In this document: piece after piece, positions 1 through 11,440 of the stretch
How positions within the stretch are numbered: position 1 is the stretch's first letter
Layout: each line of letters begins with the position of its first letter
DNA from: Siphonodentalium dalli
Taxonomy: Eukaryota > Mollusca > Scaphopoda > Gadilida > Siphonodentaliidae
Direction of reading: 5' to 3'
Assembly (NCBI GenBank): GCA_032622095.1
Contig: CP136064.1
Location: 176,406,247-176,470,246 of the forward strand
DNA length: 64,000 bases
Notes under the pieces: model-generated
Told to the model about the DNA's origin: nothing
Databases searched by the model: none
What the model saw: the letters and a program-made list of their open reading frames with translations, nothing else
Made by a program: the position numbers and the translations under genes

Positions 1-1904
1 CAAAGCTACTCTCATATATGCTTCGTTTTTCACATATCCCCAAAAGAGCTAAATTAGGTGTGATTGTGTCGTTGTACAATGGAGGGGGCAAATCGAAATC
101 AAAGTTCGACAGTTACCGAGCCATCACCTTACTCCCAGTCATATACAAAATACTTGAAAGAATCGTTCTGAACCGCATGGAGAGAAACGCCCCTAACCTG
201 ATAACAACCCACCCTTTACAACACGGTTTTCAAAAAAAAATAAGCTGTCTTATGTCATCATACATAATTCAGGAAAGCATTTCGTATGCAGGGGAAAATA
301 ATTCACGTCTTTTCGCATGTTTTCTAGATGTACGCAAAGCCTTTGATACTGTCTGGATCAACGGCCTTCTATACAAGCTTTTTGAACGGGGCGCAAATTG
401 TGGTCTTTTGCGTTTATTCAACCAATTCTTAACTGGCGTGAGCTGCAATTTACGTCACGAAAATCTTACATCACGTATAATATCTATTAGCCAGGGAACA
501 AGGCAGGGAAGTACCCTCGCTCCGATTTTCTACGCCATCTACATAGACAGTTTGCTCAGTGAGCTCGAACACTCGAACTTTGGTTTCAGGCTGCGAGATA
601 TCAACTGCTCGTCTCCCACACAGGCAGATGATATGACCCTCCTCTCGCTTTCATCATATGGCATACAAAAAATGTGTAATATATGTGGCAATTACAGTAA
701 AAAATGGCGATTTATGTATAACCAACAGAAATGTCAGGTAATTATCTTCAATGAGAAATCTAAATACGCCTCTATCAATCGCACATGGATGCTAAATGGC
801 ATAGCAGTTAATAAAACGGATTCAGTCACGCACCTGGGCATACCATTACACAAAAGTGACTTTCCAAACACTCTTACAGAAAGTGTCAGCTCAAAAATTC
901 GGTCGACATATCTTATGTTAAGCACTGCTGGTCTGTACGCAGGAGGCATAACACCTCAGAGTTCAATGGTAATATATAAATCAGTGGTACTTTCTCGTGG
1001 ACTTTACGGTTCAGAATTTCTCTGTGGCTTATCAGCCTCAAACTTGATCAAGCTCGAAAGAGTTCACAGATTTTGCTTGAAGCGTATTCAGGGCCTACCT
1101 GCCCGATGCAGGACCGATGTCGTTACTGGCCTGCTAGGAACATATCCACTTCAAGTTAGTATTGATGCCAGAAAAATTTCACTCTTTGGAGCCCTTTGTC
1201 GACTAACGCCTGGAAAGGCTTGTAAAACAATCTTTGAAACTAGGCTGTTTGATTACGTTTACTCACAGAACCCGACAACAACTTTTATTGGCGAAGTATT
1301 TTCATTACTCGTGAAATACAACTTGACTGATGCAGTATATGAGTACATCAGGTCTGGTGTATTTCTCTAGAAAGAGTCGTGGAAGGCGCTAACGAGAAAT
1401 AATATTCGAAACACAACCGAGTCAGATTGGAAAATTAGAACGGAAATTGACCCATCATTCAATCGGTTTCGGATTGTACATGACAACCTAAACATATCTG
1501 ATCTTTGGCGACTCTGTCGAAAATTTTCACATAATAAACATTCCTATCTAACCACAGCTCTTGTGATCGATGCAACAACGTACTTAAACGAAGCACTAAT
1601 CCAGTGTCCTAACTGCTATAAAATGTACCTTGATAAAGTACAGCACGTTCTCATTGAATGCAGTTCCCTGACATCACTACGGAATAATATGTTTTTTTAT
1701 ATTATTGATCGTTATGGCGTAGAATGTTTTATCAAGATTGATGATCTTTCAATGGACGAAATGATCTTGCTTCATTTGACTCATATTACTGGTGATATGT
1801 GTACAGCAGTTGATGATATAGACGTCTTTCTGGACTTCATGGTAACGATTACTGCCAAATTATGGATGTGGTACAATGCACTCTTGCAGAGAAATATTTC
1901 CTAG
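1..1904 (+). pseudogene. Non-LTR retrotransposon ORF2 (reverse transcriptase), 5' truncated by window edge, one in-frame stop
   Basis: The frame is open from the first base of the window, so the element continues to the left. The reading from the ATG at 18 has LINE-type reverse transcriptase motifs: SYRAITLLPVIYK near residue 33, FLDVRKAFDT with the catalytic Asp at 104, SQGTRQGSTLAP, and the active-site box as QADD (621-632) instead of the usual F/YADD. A single TAG at 1368-1370 stops the frame. The same frame then runs on without another stop to 1904, through KESWK, a LWRLCRK segment and a CPNC...HVLIEC zinc-knuckle-like motif, which is the usual C-terminal end of such proteins. The stop is one substitution from a serine codon (TCG), so this looks like a recently inactivated copy. 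The closest group I recognise is the I/Nimb/Jockey type; the clade is not certain. The nuclease domain is not in the window. Confidence 0.85.
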
Positions 1905-2252
1905 TCCATTGAATATTACAAATCAGTCAGCCCATCATCATCATCATCATCATCATCATCATTATCATCATCGTCGTCACCACCATCGACATAATCATCG
2001 TCATCATCATCGCCGTCGTCCATGTCATCATCATAATCTTCATCGTCGTCATCGCCACCGTAATCATTGACGTCATCGTCATAATCTAATTTCCTCATCT
2101 TCAACATCATCTTCATCATCATGTACATCATCATCATCGTCATCATCATCATTATCATTATCATCATCATCATCAATATAGTCATCTTCTTCCTCGTGTT
2201 CAACATTAACATCGTCATCATCGATCAACGTCGTCGTTCTCAACATCATCCC

Positions 2253-2295
<43 letters not shown>

Positions 2296-2467
2296 GTCAG
2301 TATATCCACCATTGTAGAAATGTAAATACGTCTTGCTTATCATATTTATTTGTGTTGTTTCTATAAAATTTAATAATGATATCTATTCATTATGTTGTGC
2401 ATAACAATGTTATATTCTTTGTAAAATCTTCAATATCTGGAGGAAATAAAGATATAATAATAATAAT
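1905..2467 (+). mobile_element. Probable 3' UTR and (TAA)n tail of the retrotransposon, containing a CAT/ATC microsatellite
   Basis: After the ORF stop comes a short unique stretch, then interrupted CAT/CGT triplets at about 1930-2070 and 2095-2300. Unique sequence follows, ending in GGAAATAAAGATA and several TAA/ATA triplets at about 2445-2467. A TAA-repeat end is known for I-type LINEs, so the microsatellite probably expanded inside the element's 3' UTR. This is inference, because no second copy is available for comparison. Confidence 0.5.
1930..2300. repeat. CAT/ATC trinucleotide microsatellite (imperfect)
   Basis: CAT and CGT triplets are dense, with a unique patch near 2070-2100 and another near 2195-2250. 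All frames over it give poly-His, poly-Asp or poly-Met/Ile readings. These are artefacts of the repeat, not proteins. Confidence 0.95.
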
Positions 2468-2521
2468 ATTACAACAGATATACCACATATGCATATTACA
2501 ACAGATATACCACATATGCAT
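2468..2521. repeat. 27-bp direct tandem duplication
   Basis: A unit starting ATTACAACAGATATACCACA occurs twice in tandem (2468-2494, 2495-2521) directly after the TAA triplets at the LINE end. It may be a target-site effect or simple slippage. Confidence 0.8.
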
Positions 2522-2773
2522 GGCATTGTGTCCCATTGGGGCATCGTGGATGCCACTGGAGCTGCATGCGAGATTTTAACCGATAAGGTGAAGATCAGTT
2601 GTATGAGTGGAGTAGATTAGTAAAATAATTGTTCACTTTGTGACTAAAAGCATGAAATTTTGCACATATGTACATATTCACATACTAATTGATATTAGAG
2701 GAAGCAGGGAGCTAAATGTGGTCCATAGTCGGGGAGCGAATACACCGTGGAATGGAGTGGGAAATTGATTTAA

Positions 2774-4331
2774 CACGTTGAGTGCCAGAAATCAATTAGT
2801 AATCTCGCCAGTTTGCCAAATCGTGGCAAGATAGATACCCTTAGTAGACCATAATTTGGCTTCAATGAAGCAAAAATTGGATGACGTCGCGACTTTAGAT
2901 GACAGAAACGGCGATTGATAGTACTACGAGAAAACTCGTAGCCGGCACTGGCGGAAGGAATTTGGGTATTCCCACCACCAGTGCTAACTACGAGTTATCT
3001 CGTAGACACAATTGGACACGTTTGAGCAACAAATATGAAGTAGAATGTAACCCAAACAAGTTATTTTGGTGGTAAGCATATTTATGGAGGTGTGGGAGTC
3101 CTTGTGGAGGTTATAGCTCGTTATATAGTTAAATTGTGGCTGATGCACGGCGGAGCAAATTACTTATATATATGAGCAATTGAGCAGCGAATCCGAAGTG
3201 GAATCGGGTGAACTTTTTTCCTGTGAGGATGAGTTTATTTCGTCCATACAGTAATGACTACGAGCATGCATCTTCTGTTGTTTCGGGTATTGTAAGTTAT
3301 CGCCCATTTAGCCTGATTTAGGCCTATGCTATGGGGTTCCAAAGTATATATACAGCCCAAAATAATAGTGTTGGAAGAATTGTCAGCACAAAATTAAAAC
3401 AACCATGCAGCAGTAGTCAAATAGATCCCTGCACATTCAGGAGTGTGCTACATGTAACTCCATATAATCCATCCGTCTGGAAGTAAGTCACCCTTTAAAG
3501 TAAACCTCTATGCTACACAAAACCATTTATCCGTACCTACGTAAGTAGAACAGTTCGATGAACTGCATGACGTCTAAAGTACGGTAATTGCTACGCTTTC
3601 CATTGTCCAACACGTTCGGAAGTGGGTAAAATGTAGTTTTGGGGAATAATTGTTCCGCTTTACTTGTATTATAAATAATAAAATACATATCCCCCAAATG
3701 GAGCCGCACAGTGTATACACAACAACTGCTGTGTTCCCTAATAACGAGATAAGCATCAACGCGCATATAACGTCATGGATTATCCGCTTATCTTGTGTTG
3801 GATGCGTCCACTCGCACATGAGTGAGAGGGAACAGATTTGGCAGGCCTGTGTGACGTGTGTGGGTGGTTGTGCGAAGTTTCAATGTGTTGAAACACAACG
3901 ATGTAACCATTCCTCGAAAATGTCTTCGCATGTTCGTACATTGTGAATATCCACCCCCTGACTTTGTTTGCGTGCGTGAACATTGTCAGTCTATTGAATA
4001 CCAAAACCCCAGTCTAATTGCCCACACACGACTGCCTCTGGTGGTCACTCAGTGAGACAGTGTAAGCTGTGTGCACTAACAACTGGACCATTTTGAGTAG
4101 AATATATGTGCTGATGGTGCTCACTTCAGTTGAACGATGTAAGGGGAGCCACGCTATTTATTTGATAAAATCACTGTTCTGATGTTCCGAGGCGGGTTTT
4201 CGTGGTGTATCGACCTATTCCACTGCTTCCGTTTGTCAGTTACACGACATGGAAACCACTACGAGATAACTCGTAGTGGCAACCTGCGAAGGTTGCGAAC
4301 TACGAGATAACTCGTAGTGGCACTCAACGTG
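2774..4331. mobile_element. TTAA-flanked DNA transposon (piggyBac-like, non-autonomous) with palindromic subterminal repeats
   Basis: The 14-bp inverted repeat CACGTTGAGTGCCA at 2774-2787 pairs with TGGCACTCAACGTG at 4318-4331. Both ends abut TTAA (2770-2773 and 4332-4335), the target duplication of the piggyBac superfamily. Inside each end are two copies of the hairpin CTACGAG-N4-CTCGTAG (2924-2941 and 2988-3005; about 4258-4277 and 4299-4318), separated by further inverted sequence. No transposase frame is present, so it would be non-autonomous. The termini start CAC rather than the more common CCC, so the superfamily call is likely but not proven. Confidence 0.65.
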
Positions 4332-4335
4332 TTAA

Positions 4336-5984
4336 CTAGCTGTTGTAGTTCTGGGTTTTTCCAGACCAAATTTGGCTGTGTGATAGCCCTGTCGTACACT
4401 TGGGGATTTATTTAAATAAAGTAAACACATGACCTATGATGTTTCTTGCATTTTCGTGATCAACTGGTGTCAATCTAGCTGGGTAAACACCACTGGAATA
4501 GCCTGTAGGCTTCAATTCAGAGAATTCGGTCGAAACGTTAACACTGTCGCCTGTGTGAAACCATTTAGTTAAGTGATTCCTAGATATGCATGGAGCCACG
4601 CTGAAATTTCACTTTAATCCCCTTTATAAAGGTTTTTTTCCCCGAATTTAAAGAGCGTTTCATGATTATATAATTTATTAAATGTCATAATTAATCTTAC
4701 CATGGAATCTGCGATTTAAAATTAGGCATATGCAGTAATTATGACTCTGCGATATATAATGGCACATTTTTAGGGATAAATTGAAACTCCTCGTTCATTA
4801 TGACAGTCAAAATGGCAACCGTAAGTGGAAAATTTGACGTGTTTTCACTAATATCTTCTAGACCAGTTTCTTCTGTATGAAACTGATTCGGAAATGTGAC
4901 TTTATTTTGTTCGTGTTAATTGATACCTGGGGCAATCAAATATGCCATTCTTGGGATCCCAGCCCCTTCCGACCCCTCAATAATTCAATTTTACAGAACA
5001 CGGTATGAAATTTCACCAAAATTCACCATTGGGATTCTAGTCATATTTCAACAAGAAATGAGCAAAACTGTGCAAAGTAAGTGATACATACCATTACTCA
5101 TGAATATTTCAACTCAATGGAACCAAAATGGTCACTTTGGCTAAAAATGGCTGTCAAAATGGCGGCCAAAATATGGAAAATTGTAAATATTGTCCCAGCG
5201 TGCCATGAAATCGCTTAAAAGTTGTGGATGATGAATAACATTGGCTGTTCTGTCATATATACATTGAATACTAACATTAACGATGCATCTTGGATAAGAG
5301 TTACTATTTCATTGCCAAAATTATTGGCATTATCTCTCAAAATCGGCAAAAAAATATAAATTCAGATTTGCACCAATTTTTCAAGTAAAATGGAACTATC
5401 TTTGGTGTTTATTATTTTGATCCGTCTTAAATACGTCATCCTGATGTGTTTTTAGAAAAATATACTCAAGCTGGCTTGCAAAATGTCCACAAAATTTGGT
5501 AGAAAAGTTGATATTTTCAAATGTATCCCGGACTTTATTATCTGCTCTTCTGTAAAGGTAAGCATATTGTGATTCACGTGGTTATTAAACATGTTACTTA
5601 ATCAACTTACAATTATATGTTCTATTCTGGATGTCCCAGAACCTTATTCGGCACGACATTTTCATTTTAAATCATGCCGAAAACTTGTTTTGCGATTCTG
5701 GCCAAGATTTTGAACGGAAATGAGCAGAACTCTCAAACGAAACTCAGAGGGGGCATAAGTATGTGCCTATTCTGACCCAAGAACATGTGGAACCAGTATA
5801 GGTAAGCGGGTGTCTGACCAGGTAACACGTCTATTGGGGTAGGCGTCCCCACATCTAGTCTACTAGAATGACAGAGAAATTGCCAGCGTAATACACTGGC
5901 ATGTGGACCAGAAGGCCTTTTGGAAAGTCAAACAAGGAGATTCGTGAAAAACTGCTTAATAACATCAAATTCTGGGCCTTTGCA
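4336..5984. other. Non-coding stretch with no recognisable gene
   Basis: It is AT-rich and all frames are short. Phrases such as ATGGCTGTCAAAATGGCGGCC near 5145 resemble the CAAGATGGC-type repeats at 49.8 kb and 63.4 kb, so part of it is probably an old interspersed repeat. Nothing else was identified. Confidence 0.5.
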
Positions 5985-6079
5985 TCAAGGTTGATTGACT
6001 ATTGTCAGGAAAACCGTTTCCTCCATTCTGCATATAAAATGCCACCAAGATGAAGAAGTCTCTGACATTACCTCCCAAT

Positions 6080-6760
6080 CGATTAACATATACAAGGTTG
6101 AGTTATTATGGAAAGTGATAGCCACCAAATGTCCAACTGTACAAATCACCCATAACCATACAATCATGTTATATATACATAAACACCACACAGATGACCT
6201 TGTAGCCACTCACTTTATGCACGTACACCTCACACATAACCATACAACAATACTTAGGTTTACCCGTAAACCACACACATGACAATACAGCCACGAGTTA
6301 CCATTCAGGTACACCAGGTACACTTCACCCATGGCCATATAGTCACTTCATGCATACATATTCACCACATTCGTGACAATACAGTCACTTCTTGTATACC
6401 TATTCGCCTCACCATTGGCCATACAATCACTCCATGTATATATATTTGCCACATTTATGGCTATATATCCACTCAAGATCATTCACTGCAACCAAAACCA
6501 TAGAGTAACTCTGGGTATACATACACACCTCACCAATGACCATACAGACCTTTTATATATATACCAATGATCCGCACACATGGCCGTTCACACATCCCAG
6601 GCTTGAATATACTCCTCACTCAAGACAATTCAGCCACTCACTGCATACACATACACAACATTCGTGGTCATACATGCAGTCACTCCTTGTTTACCAGTTC
6701 ACCTCACCATTGGCCATATGATCACTCCGTGTATATATATTGCCCACACCATGGCTATGT
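6080..6760. repeat. Degenerate tandem repeat, unit about 40-55 bp
   Basis: A phrase of the type CACCTCACC-ATGGCCATACA-TCACTCCATGTATATAT recurs about a dozen times with many substitutions. Thr/His/Ile-rich frames across it (for example 6279-6503) come from the repeat and are not genes. The array ends where the first Helitron begins at 6773. Confidence 0.7.
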
Positions 6761-6772
6761 AGCCAACAAATA

Positions 6773-7463
6773 TCTACTATATATTTTGAGACTTCGTGTA
6801 TATATATATATCCTTTATAGACTCAAAAACGGCTCGACCGATTCAGCCCAAACTTCCTATCTAAGGCTAATAAGCCAAGGGAAGTGTCATCGCACCATTC
6901 GCGAGCCCGTGTGACCACTCCTTCACCCTTCAACTGCCACCGTAATGGGGATTGGTGGGTTAATCGCGTGATAATTAATGAGCCTTTGTATATGAGGCGT
7001 CGCTATTAAAGAAAGAGCGTTTATCTACTTTAGTGAAAATATAAGGCATTTTACCGTCTCGGAAACTGGGGATATCGACAGTGATATCGAGACGAAATTT
7101 AGTACTTCCAAGGGGTTCCAATGGACGGGGGAGATATTCGTCGGGTCAGTTTGTCCGCCCGAGGTGACCTTGACCTTGAAACGGGTACCCATAAATGACA
7201 TTGGGTGATATATCGGTAGTCAGCAATGACATCGATGTGAAATTTGTTATGTATGGCCAACTCTGGACGGGAAATATTTTTGTCGGGTTATTTTGTCCAC
7301 CCAACATGACCTTGACACGGGTACCCGCAAATGACCTTGGGCGATATTTCGAGCATCAGCGGTGGCAGTGACGTACGGGGTCACCTTGAAAAAACAAAAA
7401 TTAATGGATCGACCAAAGCCATGGGACCAATCCCGCCAGTGCAGTGGCGGGCTAATCTGCAAG
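6773..7463 (+). mobile_element. Helitron unit 1 (non-autonomous)
   Basis: It starts TCTACTATATATTTTGAGAC, the TC-type 5' end of a Helitron, preceded by a host A. The conserved subterminal phrase about TTTATAGACTC-AAACGGCT-GACCGATT follows. At the 3' end a hairpin CCCGCCA-GTGCAG-TGGCGGG (7432-7451) is followed by CTAATCTGCAAG, a variant of the CTAG end seen in units 2-4. There is no Rep/helicase frame. Unit 2 follows with no gap. Confidence 0.75.
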
Positions 7464-8250
7464 TCTACTATATATTTTGAGACTTCCGTATATATATATG
7501 TATATGTTTTATAGACTCGAAAACGGCTGGACCGATTGAGCCCAAACTTCCTATCTAAGGGTAAAAAGCCACGGACAGTGTCATCGCACCGCTTTTCAGA
7601 AGGTCCGACACCATTCTCCCCTTCCCTGTCACCGTCCTGGCAGGGAGTGGTTAAAGCAATAAGGCTCCTTAATTTTCCATATTTGGTTTTGTTAACCGAA
7701 TAACGCTCTTTATTACCTTGGGGTTCGCCTACGGCTGTTTGCGAGCTAATTTTCCATATTTGGAAATAACGCTCTTTATTGCCTTGTGTTTTCGCATACG
7801 GCTGTTTGCAAGCTTCTGCGATGTGTCGAGTGGTCAGTAATTATCCAGGTGGGGATGTGGAGTCGAGATTGCTTTGCTAGCTCAATCGCTGCGCTCAACA
7901 CGGGACGGGGAATACTTGAAACGGGTATCCACAAATGACCTTCGGCGATATTTCGGGCATCAGCAGCAACGTGAAATTTGTTATGTATGGTCAACTCAGG
8001 ACGTGACATTGACCTTCAAACGGGAACCCGCAAATGATATTTCGGGCATCAGCATGCTGTCGACGTGCCTGTACGGGGTTATCTTGCAAAACCAAAAAAT
8101 AATGGATCGACCAAATCCATGGGTCGAATCTCGCCAGTGGGGCTAATCTGCAAATCGGGTCCAATTTTGCATGCGCCCGTTTCCTTGCTTATATACGCTC
8201 ATATAGTCATGTTTCTGACAAATGCCGCCAGTGTCGGGCTAATCTGCTAG
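7464..8250 (+). mobile_element. Helitron unit 2 (non-autonomous)
   Basis: It has the same 5' end as unit 1 and a GC-rich 3' segment ending AATCTGCTAG (CTAG terminus). It contains two diverged stretches related to the 3' half of unit 1, with phrases such as GATATTTCGGGCATCAGCA. It is non-coding and unit 3 follows directly. Confidence 0.7.
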
Positions 8251-8877
8251 TCTATACTATATATTTTGAGACTTCCGTATGTGTGTACTTTATATAGAAT
8301 CGAAAACGCCTGGCTCGATTGAGTTCAAACTTCCTATCTAAGGGTAAAATCTCACGGACACCGTAGTTGTCGCGTTTTAGACAAGCTTTGACCACTCATT
8401 CTACACTCCCAATCACAAAAACGGCACTGTGGTGGTTAATCAAGTGATAATTTAATGAGTGTTTGTTTTTGAAGCATCGCTATAAAGAGCGTTTGTTTAC
8501 CATTCAACGTTATTAGCATCTGCAGAGAGATATACGGGAACATCTAATACATCTAATATATAGAAACGGGTGGAACTATCGACTTGAAATTTGGTATGTG
8601 AATGTATCTTGCCCCGGATACGAATTTTATCGGGTCGCCGAGCCCGTGCGACGCCAGCTTCGCGCATGCGCAGACCAGATCTCGGAAACGGGTGGAGCTA
8701 TCGACTTGAACTTTGGTACGTCAATGTATCTTGCCCCGGATACGAATTTTATCGGGTCGCCGAGCCCGTGCTACGCCAGCTTCGCGCATGCGCAGACCAG
8801 ATCTAGGAAACGGGTAGAACTATTGACTTGAAATTTGGTTTTTGAATAGCCCGGACAACGTCGGGCTCATCGGCTAG
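8251..8877 (+). mobile_element. Helitron unit 3 (non-autonomous) with an internal 123-bp tandem duplication
   Basis: It begins TCTATACTATATATTTTGAG and ends with the hairpin GCCCG-N8-CGGGC followed by TCATCGGCTAG. Between about 8563 and 8808 a unit of about 123 bp is repeated in tandem, starting GAAACGGGTGGA and including GCTTCGCGCATGCGCAGACC. Frames at 8591-8831 come from this duplication. Confidence 0.75.
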
Positions 8878-10058
8878 TCTATACTATATATTTTGAGACT
8901 TCGTATATATGTGTGGGTACTTCATAGAATCCAAAACGCGTGTACAGATTGAGCTCAAACTTCCTATGTAAGTGTCAAATCCCACCGACACAACCGTGGT
9001 CGCGATTTAGAGAAGCCCAGAGCACCCGTTCTCCAATCTCAAATCACCGCAAAGGCACGGCGTGGGTTAATCAAGTGATTATTTAATGAGCGTTTGTTTT
9101 TGACGCATCTCTATAAAGAGCGTCTGTTTCCCATTCAACGTTATTAGCATCTGCAGAGTTATATACGGGAACATTGAGTGCTTGCCTATGCGGGGAGATT
9201 TATTGGAGCTCTTACAACATCATTGTTATAGTATGTATGACAGTTAGGTCAGGGCTTAGGGGGGGGGTAGTTATAGGCATAATGCTTCTCAGAAATCCCG
9301 GTTACAAACCAACACTCACAATTTCGTATTTACGCAAACGTTATCGCTCGAAATTTATTCCCTGCGAGCACGGATGGCGCGCTTTGTTTTTACAGTATAT
9401 ACCTTCGGTCGGTATATACCGAAATCATCCCAGATAATCACGAATATAGCATCAGATTTCTCCCCAGATATACCGTTATAAAGCTACTGGAATCTGCCAA
9501 TATGTACAAAAATTACGCCGCGTTGGTGACTGGGAAATTCCAGGGAATGCCGATTGAGCTCAAACTTGCTACCTACGGGAAGTGTCATATATATGAGTGT
9601 GTCCTTTATAGACTCGAACCGATTGAGCTCAAACTTGCTAAATATTGACTGGGAAATTCCAGGGAAGGCCGATTGAGCTCAAACTTGCTACCTACGGGAA
9701 GTGTCATATATATGTGTGTGTCCTTTATAGACTCGAACCGATTGAGCTCAAACTTGCTAAATACGGGAAGTGTCATGGACGGGTTCATTGAAAAACAAAA
9801 AAAAATCGGGTAAAATTGAAAAACTAAATTAAAAAGGCACATTTAACTCCTTGAAAAACCAAAACAAATCGGGTCAAATTTAAAAACTAAAAATTCAATT
9901 AAAAAATTAAAAAGGCACAATTAACTCATTGAAAACATGTTTCTGACTATTGCCGAAATTTGGTGCAAATGCAGCACAAGTGTCTCGGAACCTGTTGCAA
10001 TTGCTTTTTCGAACAAAGCCATGGGACGAATGCCGCCAGTGGCGGGCTAACCTGCTAG
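8878..10058 (+). mobile_element. Helitron unit 4 (non-autonomous)
   Basis: It begins TCTATACTATATATTTTGAG and ends at the hairpin CCGCCAGTGGCGG followed by CTAACCTGCTAG. Between 9540 and 9780 the subterminal phrase GATTGAGCTCAAACTTGCTA occurs several times in a tandem pattern of about 110 bp. The next Helitron-type 5' end begins at 10059. Confidence 0.7.
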
Positions 10059-10424
10059 TCTCCTATATATTTTGAGACTTCCGTATATAAATATATGTGT
10101 ATGTACTTTATAGAATCGAAAACGGCTGCACCGATCGGGACCAAATTTCCAATCTAAGGGTAAAAACCCACGGGAATGGTCGTCGCGGCGTTTTGGGAAA
10201 GCTCAGAGCACCCGTTCTCCACACTCAGTCACAAAAACGGCACTGCGGTGTTAATCACGTGATAATTTAATGAGCGTTTGTATAGCACGCGTCGCTATAA
10301 AATAGCGTTTGTTTACAATTCAACGCAATGTTATCGCTCGAAATTTAGCATCGAAAAAAATTAATTTCTTTCATCAAAAACATAATTACGTGTTGGATTC
10401 TGTCATTTTAAGAATATATAAGTA
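10059..10424 (+). mobile_element. Helitron 5' part (unit 5), interrupted
   Basis: It starts TCTCCTATATATTTTGAGAC and carries the GTTAATCACGTGATAATTTAATGAGC segment shared with units 3 and 4. No 3' terminus is reached before an opposite-strand Helitron 3' end at 10425. Confidence 0.6.
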
Positions 10425-10998
10425 CTAGCAGGGTCATCCGACTTCGTCCGGGCTGTTTCCCCTCTGCTTTTCGGCGAATTGCGCGATTTGACCTTGAATT
10501 GACCATTTTGAAGGTCGAGGTCAGGTGTGGGTCACGATTTGACCCGTCCAAAACACTCCCTGGAGAAAAGTACCCGACAAAAGAACCCGTCGAAATACAT
10601 CCGGTTTTACCCGATTTGACCTTGAATTTACCATTTTGAAGGTCAATGTCACGTCGGGGTCACGATTTTACCCGTCCAAAACACTTCGTGGACAAAAGTA
10701 ACCCTAGGTATCAAATTTCGTCAAAATCTGTGCGTTTTACCTGATTTGACCTTGAATTGACATTTTTGAAGGTCTAGGTTAGATCAGGGTAACGATTTGA
10801 CCCGTCCAAAAGACTGCCTAGTTACTCTAGGTATCAAATTTCGTCGAAATCCGTCCGTTTTACCCGATTTGACCTTGAATTGACCATTTTGAAGGTCAAG
10901 GTCAGGTCGGGGGCACGATTTGATCCGCCCAAAACGCCCAGTACCCCTAAGTATCAAATTTCGTCGAAATCTATGGAAAGCCGAAGGGGACATGCTAG
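10425..10998 (-). mobile_element. Helitron 3' part, minus strand, with about 130-bp tandem repeats
   Basis: Read on the minus strand it ends in a GCCCGGACGAAGTC hairpin region followed by CTGCTAG, a Helitron-like 3' end. Internally a unit of about 130 bp built on GATTTGACCTTGAATTGACC and TATCAAATTTCGTCGAAATC repeats about four times. The same unit, inverted, is found at 14505-14888. The 5' boundary is uncertain; several TGCTAGT copies lie at 10993-11020. Confidence 0.55.
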
Positions 10999-10999
10999 T

Positions 11000-11431
11000 T
11001 GCTAATTGCTAGTTGCTAGTTATACGACGCACGACTTGACGCGGTTTTTTCAAGGTGTTTCCGGGTGTTTCAAACTAGGAGATAGAATTATTCTGCGTTT
11101 CAAATGGTGCTGAATTATAATATTTTATTCAAATTTTATGGCATAAATTGTTATTAAAACCATATATACTATAAAAAAAATCGATGACTCGAAAATTAAG
11201 TGGGCCTTTAAAGTCAATACAAAGTCACAATTGCAGTTAGGTTCATCTCATACTCGTCTATTCAGCGATATTCTGCTACGCAGTTTGTTATAGCCTCCAG
11301 TATTCATTAAGCGTTATAGCCCCACTGTTATAATCCGCCTTTAGCTGGCGTATTCTTGCTTCTGAGATTATTGAGATATTACGTAATATACGTCACACCT
11401 AATGACATTAAATCGCATGGAAACATAGCAA
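11000..11431. other. Non-coding spacer, no recognised feature
   Basis: AT-rich sequence with no long frame. Its right end (TAATGACATTAAATC near 11400) resembles the start of the duplicated block at 12846 and 13337, so the Mutator-like element was probably inserted into that repeat. Confidence 0.4.
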
Positions 11432-11440
11432 GTGTGTGGG

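Noticed and set aside
1876-2366. Poly-His, poly-Asp and poly-Met/Ile frames on both strands
   Set aside because: They translate the CAT microsatellite; all frames are open for the same reason.
5985-6914. Several Thr/His-rich frames resembling a secreted repeat protein
   Set aside because: The frames change along a degenerate tandem repeat and have no shared protein phase or signal sequence.
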